Origin: an uncultured Kangiella sp.
GTDB lineage: Bacteria > Pseudomonadota > Gammaproteobacteria > Enterobacterales > DSM-103792
Length of the DNA stretch: 7,638 bases
Direction: 5' to 3'
Assembly (NCBI GenBank): GCA_946481205.1
Contig: CAMLNB010000166.1
Location: 1-7,638, forward strand
In this document: positions 6,766 through 7,638 of the stretch, one piece after another
Numbering within the stretch: the stretch's first letter is position 1
How the letters are laid out: each line of letters starts with the position of its first letter
Notes under the pieces: model-generated
The model's input: the letters and a program-made list of their open reading frames with translations, nothing else
The model's database searches: none
What the model was told of the DNA's origin: nothing
Position numbers and translations under genes: made by a program

Positions 6766-7638
6766 ATGAAGTGGAATTGTCTCGTTGGCGCTTTGATCAT
6801 GACCACGTTCAGCCAGTTGGCTGCGGCTGAAACTTTGCCAAAGCTGAAACTGGCAGCCGATATCACGGTGTCCGGCATTTCGTCTGGCGCTTACATGGCC
6901 AATCAGTTTCATCTGGCTTATGCCGAACACGTGAACGGTGTCGGATTGATTGCAGGCGGCCCTTATGACTGCGCAGAAGGCAGTCTCAGCACCGCGCTGG
7001 CGCGTTGTGTCGGCAAAGCCGATGCTCAGCTGGATGTCGCCAAGTTGCTTCAACGCGCCAAACAGCGCGCCAGCGCTGGCCAGTTGGCGCCCGAGGCGAC
7101 ATGGAGCAGGGCAAAAGTTTGGCTGTTTCATGGCACCCTGGATACCACCGTTGCGCGTGCGGTGTCGGATCAGCTGGCGCAGTTCTATGCCGCATTCCTT
7201 CCTTCTGAGCAACTGCGTTATGTAAATCACATTGCCGCCGCTCATTCGATGCCAACACGCAACAAAGGCAACGCCTGCCATACGGCGGAATCACCGTTCA
7301 TCAATGCCTGTCAGTACGATGCGGCTGGTGAATTGCTCGGTTTCTTGCTGGGCGCCTTGCAGCCTGCGGCTACCACGGCCAACGGCCGCATCGTGAAGTT
7401 CGATCAGGAAGCCTATGCACCGTCCGGCAATCTGACGCTGGCAGATGAGGGCTATATCTACATTCCACAGCGCTGCGATGCCGGCGCGACCTGCAAACTG
7501 CATATCGCTTTTCATGGCTGCCAGCAATACGCCGATGCAATAGGCGAGCGTTTCGTCCGTGAAGCTGGTTACAACGAGTGGGCCGATAGCAATGATTTGG
7601 TGATTCTGTACCCGCAAACCAAATCATCCATGCTGCCG
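6766..7638 (+). CDS. Secreted short-chain PHA (PHB) depolymerase, type 2 (circularly permuted) catalytic domain, C-terminus cut by window edge
   Basis: The 291 visible residues run to the window edge without a stop. A signal peptide ends QLAAA, with likely cleavage after Ala21, so the enzyme is exported. It hydrolyses ester bonds of poly(3-hydroxybutyrate). The lipase box GISSG (37-41) gives nucleophile Ser39 close to the N-terminus. The probable acid is Asp126 in FHGTLDTTV and the probable base His160 in AAAHSMPT. The oxyanion-type motif AFHGCQQ (His250) comes after the triad, whereas in type 1 depolymerases it comes before the lipase box. This order defines the permuted type 2 class, also seen in the Penicillium funiculosum enzyme. 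LVILYPQTKSS (278-288) is a further family hallmark, and seven cysteines follow the signal peptide (69, 81, 171, 182, 237, 243, 252), fitting an extracellular protein. The expected tryptophan-rich end of the domain and any linker or polymer-binding domain lie outside. It probably has its own transcript because a terminator precedes it. The family is confident; polymer rather than oligomer preference is not shown. Confidence 0.92.
   Translation, partial: MKWNCLVGALIMTTFSQLAAAETLPKLKLAADITVSGISSGAYMANQFHLAYAEHVNGVGLIAGGPYDCAEGSLSTALARCVGKADAQLDVAKLLQRAKQRASAGQLAPEATWSRAKVWLFHGTLDTTVARAVSDQLAQFYAAFLPSEQLRYVNHIAAAHSMPTRNKGNACHTAESPFINACQYDAAGELLGFLLGALQPAATTANGRIVKFDQEAYAPSGNLTLADEGYIYIPQRCDAGATCKLHIAFHGCQQYADAIGERFVREAGYNEWADSNDLVILYPQTKSSMLP

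Noticed and set aside
6397..7281. 294-codon minus-strand open frame spanning the receptor end, terminator and depolymerase
   Set aside because: It crosses the terminator and two convincing plus-strand coding regions, and its product resembles nothing I recognise.

Overview
The window looks like chromosomal DNA from a GC-rich Gram-negative bacterium. Pseudomonadota is likely and Gammaproteobacteria is my best guess. The reasons are the outer-membrane TonB-dependent receptor, the SSS-linked sensor kinase of a type known from Pseudomonas and Vibrio relatives, and a secreted short-chain PHA depolymerase. I cannot name a genus. No mobile elements, tRNA or rRNA genes, or CRISPR arrays were seen, and both window edges cut through genes.

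Layout. Positions 1-2781 (minus strand, 3' part outside the window) encode a very large membrane sensor: a PutP/SSS-like transporter domain, a linker, a PAS domain and a histidine-kinase core. Directly upstream of it on the same strand, 2819-4123 encodes a complete GntP-family permease. The two are 37 nt apart and probably form one operon. A 236-nt divergent intergenic region (4124-4359) contains a perfect 6-1-6 inverted repeat and a second 5-1-5 repeat. On the plus strand, 4360-6591 encodes a complete 743-residue TonB-dependent receptor with signal peptide. It is followed by hairpins and a strong rho-independent terminator (6667-6693). From 6766 to the right edge runs a secreted PHB depolymerase of the circularly permuted 'type 2' catalytic class, truncated by the window.

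How the genes may work together (inference). A secreted depolymerase would release 3-hydroxybutyrate and its oligomers from environmental PHB. The TonB receptor could carry a bulky product or cofactor across the outer membrane. The GntP permease, from a family that includes 3-hydroxybutyrate transporters, could take up the monomer. The SSS-linked kinase resembles CrbS/MxtR sensors of acetate and short-chain acid metabolism and could adjust expression. This would be a compact PHB-scavenging locus. The domain calls are well supported, but the shared pathway rests only on neighbourhood and family knowledge.
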